Source: JANOZM01 sp031429355 (lineage in GTDB: Bacteria; Pseudomonadota; Gammaproteobacteria; Burkholderiales; Burkholderiaceae_E). Taken from it: a stretch of 64,000 nt of DNA. Below, piece by piece: positions 7,544 to 19,000 of this stretch. The position numbers and the translations under genes are program-made. Each line of letters opens with the position of its first letter. The first letter of the stretch is position 1. Below the pieces are notes generated by a model, which searched no databases, was not told where the DNA came from, and was given only the letters and a program-made list of their open reading frames with translations. Location of the stretch: NCBI GenBank assembly GCA_031429355.1, contig JANOZM010000012.1, positions 62,001 through 126,000 of the forward strand, written 5' to 3'.

Positions 7544-10543
7544 TTAGCGAACTTGATTAGCCGCCCGAGTAAAACTTGCGGCTTCTTCCGGCAAGTTGGC
7601 ACGCAACTGCTGCAGTTCGTTGCGTAGGCCGGTTAAGGTTTGCTCACTGGCACCATTTAGTCTGCTCAGTTTGATTTTTGAAACTAAAACAATCGCATGG
7701 TTTGGCGGGGGAAGGTTTTCACCTAGCTCGGCGGCCAGCGTTTGTAATTTCTCTAGCGTTTGGTTGGCCGAAACGGTGTTTTTTAGCTCTGTAAAAGCTA
7801 AAAGCCGGTGGCTCAAAATTGTGAAGTGCCGCAGTTTTGCCAGCGTGTATGGTGGTGCCTTGTCGACAATTGGCTGCGAGTCTGTAACCAACATTTCCCA
7901 ACGCTTTAACGCCACTAGAGCCGCCAGCGATAATTGCTTGGCTTCGCCTAGATAAAACGCTGCAGCACCGCCACTGGCCGGTACGGGTAATTTTTGCAAG
8001 GCAAGGTAGCGCGTTATCGCCTGCTCTTCATTGCCCGCGATTGCTTCGTTTTGTATCGCAACTGACTCGTTGATTAAAAGGGTTGGATGATTCGCGCCAA
8101 GGCTTTGCTCGCGTAACGACTTTGCTTTGTTTAAAAGATCACGAGCGCTAACGGTATTGTCCAACAACATTTCACTTCTAGCCTGTAACTCAAGCGCAGT
8201 TGCCAATGACGGAGGACGAGAGGCAACGTTCCGCCATACGTGTTGCACACGCTCTAACTGTGTCTTTGCTTCAGAAAATTTCCATTGACTAATTAAACTT
8301 GACGAGTAGGTCAGCCGAGTTGCAGTGGGTTCAACTGGGTGATTCTGCAAACCTAGTCTTTCAAACTCTTTTAAACTTTTTTCGAGCAACTGGTTACTAA
8401 ATTTAACTTGACCTGAATTACGTAGCATCACGCTGAACGCGCCCAGATTTAGAACAGCACCTGCAGGGTCGTAAGCAGGATTGGATGCATAGATAGCGTT
8501 GACCTGATCGAACACGAGCTGGGCCGCTTCAAATTTAGTGAGCCTAGCCAGATGTGACGCTTGTGCACTGAGAACTGATAACAGTTCAACCGACTGACCT
8601 CCGTGCCGAGCGGCCAAGTCTTTTACTAGTTTTTCGTAACCATCGAGGCCCGTTTTTGGATCAAGCGTAATTAGTCCATCCAAGTAGGTTTTTTGGGCTT
8701 CAAGCCAGTCGGGATCGGGCGGATTAAATGAGCCTAATACAGTCGCTGCCTGCTGCAATAAGGGTACAGATTCCTTAAACTGAGTGCGCAAGTCAAGCTG
8801 GCGTCCTTCACGCATCTGGAGTCGCGCGAGCAATCGGGTTTGCTGTTCGCTGGGTAGTGTTTCAATTAACTCGCGGCTGCGTTTCAGTACAGGGTCTACT
8901 TCTTTGCTTTTTCCGGCTTGGAATAAGGTGTCACTTAACCGTAATAATTCGCCTGCCTTGTCGGCAGCACCGGTCAATAAACCAACCCGCTGCTCGCGCA
9001 ATTGGATTGCTTGGTCATTCATTTGCAACTCATGGGTTAAGTCACCCACAACGCCCAATAAATTTTGTTGAAGATCAACCGATAAATTTGATTTTTTTTG
9101 AATTTTTTCAATGGCCGCATTCAGAAGTTGCTCTGCGGTGGCAGCCCGATTCGCTTGAGCCCCCAAAGTACTCACACTACGCCCAGAGTTGGCTGTAAGC
9201 ATTTCAGTCAAAAACTGCGTTACTTGGCTAGCTTTTTGCGCCTCAGCCTTAGCCTTGGTTGCTTGAATTTGGGCCACCACTGCGGCGCCCGAAACTGCGC
9301 AAATTGCAATAGTTCCCAAGCTCATTCCCAATGGGTGACGCAGTGCAAATTTGCGAAAGTAATACCAGCGTGATGGCGGTACCGCAGTGACCGGTTTCCC
9401 ATCTAACCAAGCATGTAGATCGTCACTAAATAGGCGCGCAGTTGTATAACGCTTTGATGGTTCTTGGGCTATTGCGGTAAGCAATACGCTGTCAAGACCG
9501 TCTGCTAAAGATCTTTTTAATGCCTTGGCTGACAACTGTAATGTTTCTGAGAACTCATCAGAAATCACTGTTGCGCTTGGCCGCGTTGCAGACTTTATCT
9601 CGGCTGATTGGTTTGTTTTCGCAAAAGGCGGCGTACCCGTTAACAACACATAAAGTACAACGCCTAGGCTGTAGATATCGGTCGAAGTGTTAATTGGTTG
9701 ACCTAAAACTTGCTCTGGACTGGCATACAACGGTGTGTACATGGGGTTGTTAAATTGCGTTTGTTGTTCGGTTGCGTTGTTACCATCAGCGGCAGCGCGA
9801 GCATGCTGCCCCGCGCTACGTTTTGCAATACCAAAATCGATTAGTTTGACCTGACCTTCGTTTGTGACAAGAATGTTGGATGGTTTAATGTCCCGATGAA
9901 TTAGCAAATTGTTATGAGCATATTGAATCGCGTCTATAACTTGCACGAACAAAGTAATGCGCTGTTTTAGGTCAAGTTTCTTTTCATGGCAATGCTGTGT
10001 AATTGGTATGCCGTCAACCAACTCAATGGCCATGAAGGGTTGAGTGCCTTCGTAACCAGCATCATACAAGCGCGCAATATTGGGGTGATTTAATTGAGCA
10101 AGGCTATCGCGCTCGAAGCTAAATCTTGCGAGCAGTTGATCGTCGAGTAAACCGGCGCGCGTCAGTTTTAAAGCGACTGCTCTTTTAAGCAATCCATCGC
10201 TGGGAAGTGCCCTCCAGACCTCACCCATCCCGCCTACGCCAATGCGCGAATGCAAGGTGTATTGACCTATTTTTTGCTCGGCTGAAAATGGACTGTCGAT
10301 TGCCTTGAGATCAACAATTTGCGGCATTATCTCCGGTAGTTGCGAACTCTCTTGATCCGAAAGCAGTAATTGAATTAACAGGCTACGCGTTTTTTCATCA
10401 ATCGGTTGCTGCGCCAACCAAGCAGCGCGATCTTGCTCTGGTAGTTCGAGAACTTGGTCTAACAGTTTGTTTAATGAAGCATACTGCTGCGAGTCTATTT
10501 GGTGCACAACGGCGCGGCGTGGTGTTTCGCTATCTGATGACAT
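7544..10543 (-). CDS. Transmembrane Ser/Thr protein kinase with TPR-like sensor region
   Basis: This 999-residue protein has a PknB-type kinase domain at about residues 93-385. It shows the glycine loop IGVGGMGEVW, VALKL, the catalytic HRDIKPSN (Asp218), DFGIAK and the APE-equivalent YASPEQ. One membrane span follows (about residues 403-422). A long helical region with TPR-like repeats extends to the C-terminus and probably faces the periplasm. It lies 23 bases downstream of an ECF sigma factor gene, the common arrangement in which such kinases and sigma factors act together. All kinase catalytic residues are present, so it should be active. The substrate is unknown. Confidence 0.92.
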   Translation of the reverse strand: MSSDSETPRRAVVHQIDSQQYASLNKLLDQVLELPEQDRAAWLAQQPIDEKTRSLLIQLLLSDQESSQLPEIMPQIVDLKAIDSPFSAEQKIGQYTLHSRIGVGGMGEVWRALPSDGLLKRAVALKLTRAGLLDDQLLARFSFERDSLAQLNHPNIARLYDAGYEGTQPFMAIELVDGIPITQHCHEKKLDLKQRITLFVQVIDAIQYAHNNLLIHRDIKPSNILVTNEGQVKLIDFGIAKRSAGQHARAAADGNNATEQQTQFNNPMYTPLYASPEQVLGQPINTSTDIYSLGVVLYVLLTGTPPFAKTNQSAEIKSATRPSATVISDEFSETLQLSAKALKRSLADGLDSVLLTAIAQEPSKRYTTARLFSDDLHAWLDGKPVTAVPPSRWYYFRKFALRHPLGMSLGTIAICAVSGAAVVAQIQATKAKAEAQKASQVTQFLTEMLTANSGRSVSTLGAQANRAATAEQLLNAAIEKIQKKSNLSVDLQQNLLGVVGDLTHELQMNDQAIQLREQRVGLLTGAADKAGELLRLSDTLFQAGKSKEVDPVLKRSRELIETLPSEQQTRLLARLQMREGRQLDLRTQFKESVPLLQQAATVLGSFNPPDPDWLEAQKTYLDGLITLDPKTGLDGYEKLVKDLAARHGGQSVELLSVLSAQASHLARLTKFEAAQLVFDQVNAIYASNPAYDPAGAVLNLGAFSVMLRNSGQVKFSNQLLEKSLKEFERLGLQNHPVEPTATRLTYSSSLISQWKFSEAKTQLERVQHVWRNVASRPPSLATALELQARSEMLLDNTVSARDLLNKAKSLREQSLGANHPTLLINESVAIQNEAIAGNEEQAITRYLALQKLPVPASGGAAAFYLGEAKQLSLAALVALKRWEMLVTDSQPIVDKAPPYTLAKLRHFTILSHRLLAFTELKNTVSANQTLEKLQTLAAELGENLPPPNHAIVLVSKIKLSRLNGASEQTLTGLRNELQQLRANLPEEAASFTRAANQVR

Positions 10544-10566
10544 AGTTATCTTTACGATCGTTTTTA

Positions 10567-11112
10567 TTACTGCATTGAACTACGCAAGAATAAGCGCGCC
10601 TTTTCCCAATCGCGCCGCACGGTGCGTTCATCAACCGATAATGCGCTGGCAATTTCACTTTCAAGGAAACCGCCGAAGTAGCGCATTTCTACGACTTTAG
10701 CCATGCGTGGATCGAAGTCACTCAACGCGCATAAAGAGTCATTCAACTGTAAAATTTGCGTTTCCGCATCCTGATTGTAGGGCAAGTTTATGTCGGTTCG
10801 TAATTCAGTATGCCCAGCATCACTGCCGCGCTTTTCGCTTTGACGCGCTCGGATGTAATCGATAATAAGTGAGCGCATCGTGCGCGCGCAATAAGCAAGA
10901 AATTGCTGCTGATCGGTCTGCTGCAGCCGATTGCCTTCGATTAATTTAAGATAAGTTTCGTTGACTAAGCTCGTGGTGTCTAGCAAGGTTAAATCACCGG
11001 ATTTAAAGAGTCTTGAATGCGCCATTCGACGTAAAGTCGGCAGGCTTTGTAACATCAACTGACTAAGTTGATTCTGGCCGCCCTCGGCAATACTTTCTTC
11101 TTGGTCAGACAT
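10567..11112 (-). CDS. ECF RNA polymerase sigma factor (TIGR02999-like)
   Basis: This 181-residue sigma-70 family protein has region 2 (TTSLVNETYLKLIEGN and FLAYCARTMRSLIIDYIRAR) and region 4 (VVEMRYFGGFLESEIASALS followed by DERTVRRDWEKARLFL). This is the pattern of the ECF group often paired with Ser/Thr kinases rather than with an anti-sigma factor. No anti-sigma gene is adjacent. It is followed after 23 bases by the TPR kinase, which suggests kinase-based control. The ATG at 11112 was preferred to an in-frame TTG at 11118. Confidence 0.9.
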   Translation of the reverse strand: MSDQEESIAEGGQNQLSQLMLQSLPTLRRMAHSRLFKSGDLTLLDTTSLVNETYLKLIEGNRLQQTDQQQFLAYCARTMRSLIIDYIRARQSEKRGSDAGHTELRTDINLPYNQDAETQILQLNDSLCALSDFDPRMAKVVEMRYFGGFLESEIASALSVDERTVRRDWEKARLFLRSSMQ

Positions 11113-11339
11113 GGTCAACTCACGCGAAAGAATAGAAAGTGATACTGCCTTAGTTTGGCGCGATTGTGCGATCGTATTTGAAATGACCCCTCGACTTGCT
11201 ACCTAAGATCGCTCATTAAAATTGGGGATGTCATACGGTGTATCGCTGTTTAATTCGGTCAAGCAGTGGCTTTGGCAACAATGCCAGCTTTTGCATAAAC
11301 GCCAACCTCGATATCACCTGATATGTAGTGCCATCGCGC

Positions 11340-11633
11340 CACGACGTCTTTAGCCTTGTTGGGCGGCAGCGCTCTGCATTAGTCGAATTGCAACGTCGAC
11401 TCCAGCTGTTTCTAAGTTCACGTATTCGTGGTGAACGGAGCTTTTAAGTCGACCGAGTAAGGCATCGCGTTTGTGACTCAGGCCAGCGAAATCAGGTCGA
11501 TTCGTTAACACCTCGGTTTACCAACCGAAGCAACCACGCCTCACGAGGCAAGTGGACCGCTGCAAAGAGAGTTGTGGTCTTTGCCAAGTCAAACCAACGA
11601 GTACTTAAACGATATTGACGTAGCCGATTAAGA
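11340..11633 (+). mobile_element. Decayed IS91-like transposase 3' end (relic A)
   Basis: No reading frame remains, but the DNA matches the better-preserved relic at 31310-31600. Shared blocks are GTTTGTGA.TCAGGCCAGC, then ATCAGGTCGATT, CCTCGGTTTACCAAC, CCGCTGCAAAG, and the 17-base ATATTGACGTAGCCGAT at 11612-11628. The last block lies past the transposase stop codon in the better copy, so the homology is of an element and not only of a protein domain. Multiple indels mark it as old. Confidence 0.6.
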
Positions 11634-13007
11634 TCAGTCGCTGGGCGTTGTAACGTTTTTTAGAAGCAGTATGTTTTGCGCCGCGCACAAACACTCCAGT
11701 GTTTGGCCGCTAAACAGCCACTGGATGCATGTCACGCGATGCGGCCCCACTGCTTGCGCTTGTGCTATACACCAAGCCGCATCGTGTGCCGTAAGGCTGT
11801 GCGCGCCCGGTGGCATATGATCGGCGCACGTCACCCGCTGCCACGGTTTGAGTGACCTTGGATGGGTATACAGGTGGTCGTACCCTAAATGTAATGGCAG
11901 CAACAATTTTAGCCGACCCACTGGTCTTGTGAGAACTGCCTAAACAATCGAAGCGTGAGGCGTAATTTGGCCTTAAAAATTCTCTAATTCAATTGAAATA
12001 CTTAATTTTAAGCATCATCTTTACTGGCAAACACAGGTGTCAATAGAATTTGAGAAATAAGATTTCGTGTAAAACATTTAAAGCAATTGTGAGATTTTAG
12101 ATTAACGTTAAAACCGGTTTGTTACGAAGCGTCAGCATAAATTCGCCATTACATAGCAACCGAACCTGAGAGATTTAATTCGTTTCTTTCGGTTGGTTTT
12201 GGCGTGTGCGTGACTTCACGGCTTTGCTCGGCAACTCGATTAGATACTTTGGGGCCAATTGCTTGTCGCCATAAGCTGAAATCAAAATCCTGAAGCGGGT
12301 TTCACGAGTAACAGCTTGGCTTTCAACTTCGAACGTCTTTACGTAGCTTTTGTACGCTGAAGCCTAATCTCGTCGAAGTTCATTTCGTTCGAGCCCCCCG
12401 TTTTAGCAGCCGAATCCGCAATAATCAGGCCCTAGGTTTCGGTAAAAATTTCTGCACGTCACAACGGGCGTAAATCGCCAAGTGCAAATTTTTACTCTAT
12501 TTAAAATTGACTCTATGTATATGATTTATATAAGAAAAATACTAATTTTTGGCGGGAGAGTAACGTTACCTTCTAGTTTTTTGTGTCGGTTCGATAGGGG
12601 GCTAAACAGCCAATTCAGACTCTGCTCAGGCGTGGATGCGTTTGTTTTAAAAACGGGCCATCTACTCATTGAGCTGCAGGTTCCCGAAGCTTGCTTCGTG
12701 TAAGCGAGTCGTCGATTGATTGCTTCCTTCAGGCAAAGCTCGAATCGACGGGGATCGCGGAGCAGGATAGGCACGGCGCCTGCTGGACTTAGTCGATTTG
12801 CCCGGTTTAGACCCAAAAAAACCTTACAAAAATCGAGCGGTCGACAAAAAATCCTAAAAGTCACTTTGTGCGTTGTTCGGGTGTTGATATGAATTTTTAG
12901 TTGCGAATAAACAACAAATTCGTAGAGTGCGAACAACGAAATGCCGACCGTTCAACTCAAATATGCGTTAAATCGAAGATATTTAAAGCAAATTTGCCTG
13001 ACTTTGT
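11634..13007. other. Long stretch without a convincing gene
   Basis: Open frames here are short, lack ribosome-binding sites and show no recognisable family. On the minus strand near 12180-12310 a short frame ending in LIELPSKAVK looks like a decayed coding tail, but I cannot name it. The region is AT-rich and probably made of degraded genes. Confidence 0.4.
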
Positions 13008-13020
13008 GTTCAACTTGAAC
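13008..13020. promoter_or_regulatory. Perfect palindrome upstream of the giant surface gene
   Basis: GTTCAA-C-TTGAAC is a 6+6 palindrome about 70 bases upstream of the start codon at 13091. It could be an operator. This is inferred from symmetry and position only. Confidence 0.3.
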
Positions 13021-13090
13021 GAATAACTACAAAGCCGTCATAACTCATTGATTTTTTCGATGGGCGACGGTTCTAACTGAGATTCGTTCC

Positions 13091-16000
13091 ATGAGCCTAA
13101 ATTTTCGCCCTTTGTTTTCTTCCCGTTCACGTCTTATTAGTTCGGGCCTGATGTTCCTAGCCTCGGCTGTAACGAGTGTTGCGGCACACGCGGCTTGTAC
13201 CATCAATCAATTTTCGAATCGATTGACATCAACCGGAACCGCGCCATTTAACACCGGCGACGTTTGTACGGTGGGTGGTACTGCTCATACGGCGGGTAAC
13301 GATGCCTGTTCCACCGATAACGTGGTGCGAACCAGTGACACTTACATTTACCGAATTAACGTTGGTGTAGCCTCACTCGGTAAAGAAGATAACCTTACCG
13401 TCCGAAGCACGCTGCCGCTAGTGGCTGGCAAAAAGGTGGCGGTTTGGGATTCGCTCCCTCCCTCGTGTACCGGTCCAGGCAGCTCCATCAGCCCTGACGG
13501 TTTAACTTTAGCTTGTAACTTAGGCAACATCGACCGCACACCGTCGGGTCCCGATGGATCAGGTGCTTATGTTGGCGCAGTTTTAGCGCAAGTAAGATCG
13601 ACGGTGTACGGTGCCAACGGCAATCAAATTGCCAACGTGCCAGTTAGCGTAACTTCGGACGCTTGTACCGCTGCTGATAATCCAGCGCAAATACTTCCAG
13701 TTGTTGAAATTTCTGCGCGCCAAAAAGCAGATTTCCGAAAAGACCAGACTGCGGGCCAAAGTGCATACACGTTCGACGGTGTACCTGGCTATTTGGTCTC
13801 ATATTATGTTTACGTTGATCAATTCGACCCTTCAGGTTCGGCCCGCGGAGGACAGTCGCTTAATTCGCCGATAGTTCTAAAAGACTTCGCGGGACTGTCG
13901 ACTGGAGCCGTATCAACACCTTGGCCGGCTGGATCACGTTGGTTTGACTGCTATGACGCAAATGGACTACAAGGCACCTTATCCTGCCCAGCCCGCGGAA
14001 CGCCTATCCAGAATGACGTGCCGCAAGACTTAGTGTTGACTGCTCGCCCCGAAGAGATCGGCGAGTTCATGATTGCGGGTGGAAAGAACACGAGCTTAGA
14101 ACGAAACCGAAATACCTCTGAACCGCAGCGCTTAACCAGTTTTATCGTTCGTTTATTTGTTCCGCTGGCGGCTATTAACGCCGCGCCCGGAGGGCAACTG
14201 AATCTCAAAAATTCAATTCCCGCTGCAAATATTGTAGGCACTGCCATCGATAATAGTCCAGTAGTCGATGTTCGCCCTAACAACAACGAACTCGTTGTTA
14301 CTGTTGTTGGAAACCTCCCCGGTAGCATTTACAAGTACGTCGCGGCCTTATGGCCTTACAGTTGGAGCGGCCCGATTCCAGGACAAGCTGGCGTTCCGTT
14401 TAAACACATGCAGGGTACTGATAACTATGGCGATAGCGGTACCGGCTTAGTATTTCCAGGACAAATTTTCTACCCAAGGTTGGATTACTTTAACCCAGAT
14501 GCGCTGAATGCAACCAATGTGCGGATGTGTGAGTCTTTCGATAGTGCCAAAGTACGACTTATTGAAATCACCACCATGCCGGGCCATGCAGCAGCGGAAA
14601 TATATGCGGTTCCAGCGACTCGCGGTCAACCCGATGGACGTTACCCTCAGGGATATGTCGTCGAATACGGCGTCGCCACAGCTCCCGGTGGTCCGGGGGT
14701 CAACGCGCGATGTGATGACACCGACGCCACTTGGTATTCCGACCTTAACGCAGCGGCTTCAGCCGGCAACCGAGAACGCTTAAACCGCGTGCGGGTAACA
14801 GTACCCGAAGTTGCCTCAGGCAATGCGGTCTACTTCATGGTTGCGCAACAAGCACGACCGAATGTCAATGGCACAATTATTGACGACTATTACAGTGCTA
14901 AAGCCAGCAATATGCGCGGCAGCAACGGCGTTCTAGGTGATTGGGTATTAAGCGGCTATGACAAAGTCACCAACAATGGTGTGGGCCTGGGTAAACGATT
15001 TACCCTAGTCACATCGATTGCGCGTGTGGTCAAAGAAGCTTCACTGACTGAAACCGGCACAAACATCAATCAAGGTGCAGCAGGCGGCACGGTCGTATAC
15101 AAACTGAACCCATCGCTACAAACCGCGATTGTTAATCCCCCACCTACTTACGTTACGATCGAAGACACACTGCCTTCACCGTTAGAGTACGTAGTTGGCA
15201 GCGCAAAATTCGGTGGTGTTGTCCGTGATCCCGATAGTATTTCTCAGGATGCCAGCGGCACAAAACTAACTTGGACGATTAACAATGTAACGGCCAATCA
15301 ACCGATACCCACACTAACGTTCGAAGCGCGTATTCCTCGGACTATTCCGCCCAATACACAGAAAACAAACACGGTTGTTATTTCTTCGCCCGACGATACA
15401 AGCCCGCTCGCTCAAAGGACTGCAACTAAAGCCCTGACGATTCTGAACAGCCCAGGTTTTTATGTAAACAAGCGCGTATTAGCACCTCGTATCGACCCGA
15501 ACGGCACTGCACGTTGGAATCTTCAAATCTCAAACTTCGAAGACAACCCAATCATTGTTGACGTCATCGACGTATTGCCTTTTGGTGGTGACGGACGTTT
15601 GCCAGCGACTAACTTCGTTGGTACGCGCGGTATCGCCAGTGCCATCACGGCGCCAGGCGGTGGAACCATACGCTACACCTCGCGACCCAGTGCAACTGTT
15701 GCATTTGATCCAGAGGCCGCAGGTAACACACCCACGGTTAGTGCAGGTTGGTGTTTAGAGACCGAATTTAATACCGCGGGTTGCCCATCAAATTTTGCAG
15801 AAGTTACGGGCTTCCGATTAACCGGCGCGAGCATTGCCGCAAACGTTACTCTTGAAATCGATTATCAAATGCCAACGGTGGCAAATTCGATAGACAACGT
15901 TTACACCAATCGCTTCTTTGCGAAATCGAATGATGTTCAATTACGCTCACTGCAATCTAATGATGTGCGTGTTGTTGTTGCCCTAGGCAGCATCGCCGGT

Positions 16001-19000
16001 AACGTTTATGTCGATACCGATCGCACCGCCACTAAAAACGGCGCAGCCGATGTTGGTATTGGTGGCGTGCCAATTACATTGTGTTTGGTAGTACCAGTAA
16101 ACGGTGCTTGCCCAGCAGGTCAAGTGGCTATTAATCCGTTAACTAACCAACCTTTGCAAACCGTCACTAATCCTGATGGAAGCTACAAAATTGAAGGTAT
16201 TCCAAGCAGCCCTCCCGGCGGCTACTATGTGGTCGAAACCAAGCCAACCAATTATGGCAATGGTCCAAACAATGCAGCCGGTAGCTTAGGCGGTACCTCA
16301 AATACTAACAACTACAGTGCAGTGAACTTGCCGGTTGGTGCTAACGGTACTAACTACAACTTCGGTCACACCGCTGTTGATTTGAACACTACCGTTACCT
16401 TGCCTGCTGGCGGCGTTTCACCAAATGCAACCGCAGCTGGTAATGTTCGTTTCGGCAACTCATCTTTAACCGATGGCGAAAACACTGTTGCTACAATTAC
16501 GTTAAATCCCGGTCTAACTAATGTCGTCGTAACACCACCGGCCGGTTGGATCATTACCAGCCCATACGACCCCGCAACGGGCCGTGTAACGCTAGCGCCA
16601 AGTAATGGTATTTTCCCCGCGCAAACTGTGGTTGATGTGCCGGTGTCGTTCACGGCGCCTGAAACTGGAACCGTGCGTTTACGCAGTGACATCACCAATA
16701 GCATCGCCGATCTCACACCAACTATTGACCCAACTAGCACTGCTGCAGGCACGCGAAACGCGCACCAAGCAACGGCAGGTGTGTTGGCGCAGTCAATCGA
16801 CGTGCTAAAGCGTGTAGGTACACCGCGTGAATTAGTGTTTGCTGAATTGAATGCACTGAGCATTCCGATTACTGAAAAAGCATTCCTAGTACCTTACCGC
16901 GTGATTGTTGCAAACCGTGGTCTGATTGCTTCAACCAATGTTCAAGCGGTTGATCAATTAACCGATACCTTTGCTGCACCAGCTACCATCGCACGTGTTC
17001 AACAAATTGCTCCGCAAGCAGCGCCTAGTGGAACCGGTATTGCTTTGGCTGATACTTTGGGTGCTAAGGTTTACAACGCTGCTGTCGGCACCACCGCGAG
17101 TGCAACGCAATGTGCTGCAAACGCTAGTGCATTTAATGGAAGCTCGCAACAAAAACTGTTGGCTGGTAACTTTGACTTAGCGCCGGGCGAACAGTGCTTG
17201 ATCGAGTTCGCAGTCATCGTGCGTTATCCAACTGCCGCGCAAGTGCCAACCGTTGCGCAAAACAATTCGGTCTTTGCATCAACTGTAGTTGGCGCGACTA
17301 ACGATGGCCCAACAATTGCGGCTGGTGTACCAACTTACCCGCCTAATACAAAGGGCAAAGATATTTCAACCGATTCACCGCAAGTGCCACCAGGTACCGT
17401 GCCAGGTAGTGGTTTCCCAACCAACTTCCCAACACCACCGGCACAAGCAAACGAAGACACCGCAGAACCAACGCCAGTGAGCTTTAGTGGTCAAGCTATC
17501 GACGTAACCAAAGCATCTAGCTATCCAGTTCAGTTAGACGTGTCGGGCAAACGGTTCCGCATTGCTTACACAGCAAACTTATCAAACGCAGCGCAAACGG
17601 TGGCTACTAACGTACAGATGACTGAGAACCTAAAGTTCACATTCCCTGCGCCTGCAGTGCTCACTGTTGTACCCGGTAGCTTGGCAGTAGCAACACCTGC
17701 AACGGGTAGCAACGCTTGCGTAGCAGCTGATTTAAACACTAGCTTTGATGGTGGCGCAGCGTGGACTGGTTCAGGTACCCCTAACCACAACTTGTTAGGC
17801 GCTAACGGTTTAAGTAGCAAGAATCTAGCAATCGGTGAGCAGTGCGTTGTGACCTTCGCTGTTGAAGTGAACTACGGCACCGCAACCGTTCCAACAACAC
17901 CAGCAACTAACACTGTATTTGCATCAAGTTCTGATCCGACCGTTCCTAACAGTGGTCCGCCCATGTTGGCCTCGGGCCAAAAGAATGGCGACAACCCTGC
18001 GATGGTTTCGAAAGACACCTCAAGCACCGTTAACCCACCAGCCGGAACTCGTACCGAAGGTACTGCACCAGCTGATCCGGGCAAACCTGTGGCAGGTCCC
18101 AAGAGTGACGTAGGCGCGCCTACACCAGCACCATCACGCACGCTAGAAGTTGTAAAGAGTGTGAACGGCACTGGTCAAATCATTGCGCTGGGCAAATACA
18201 AAGTGCCTTACAAAGTCATTGTCAAAGCGATTGGTACTGCGGGTGAAGTCTTACCTAACGTACAAGCCATTGACAACCTAACACAAACGTTTGACCGCGA
18301 TAACAATGGTGTTCCATCAATCACGGTTACTAATCGTGCTGCACCTGTTTCAGTAGCCGGTGCCGTGTGTCCTGCAAACTTCAATACCTTTACTGGTTTG
18401 AATAGCAGCCCTGCGGGTCAACGTTTCATGCCGGGCAACACACCACTAACAGTCGGTCAAGCTTGCGAATTTAGTTTTGATGTTGTGCTTGATTACGGTT
18501 CAACAGAACCCGAATTAGGCCCGCATTACAACTCAGTATTTGCATCAAGCGTTCCAACAGCAGCTTTGGTCGGTGGAATTAACCCTGGCGGCACTATTGC
18601 TCTGAATCCAACGCAAGTAGCACCTATCGGCGGTCAAAGCCCAGGCACCTCATCAGGTACATGGACGCCACCAGCCGGCGCTATTGCGAAGGACGCTTCA
18701 ACAGATGCAACAGCTCCACCAACAACACAGGCTGGCGACGTACCCGTGCCAACGATTGTTCTGTTCTCAGCAGCACCTCCAGTAAATGGTGTGAAGTTTG
18801 TCGAGAACTTGAGCTTGCCTGGCACAGCAGTAGTGGCTGGTCAGCAAATTCAGTGGACCATCGCTTACAAAAATGAAGGCGGCATTGCACTGACAAAAGC
18901 GCAAATCACCGACACAATGCAAGCAGGTTTAACCAACGCCTCTATTGTTAGCATCACTCGCACACCAGCAGGAACGGCGGCAGCAATCACTGCAAATCCG

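Noticed and set aside
7533..7550. GTTCGC/GCGAAC hairpin near the kinase gene stop as a terminator.
   Set aside because: On the kinase strand it is followed by A residues rather than T, so it does not fit an intrinsic terminator for that gene.
11634..11921. Minus-strand 95-codon frame in the gene-poor region.
   Set aside because: Composition rich in Cys, His and Trp without a pattern, no ribosome site, next to a decayed element.
12482..12936. Overlapping open frames on both strands upstream of the giant gene.
   Set aside because: Neither shows a family pattern or start signals.
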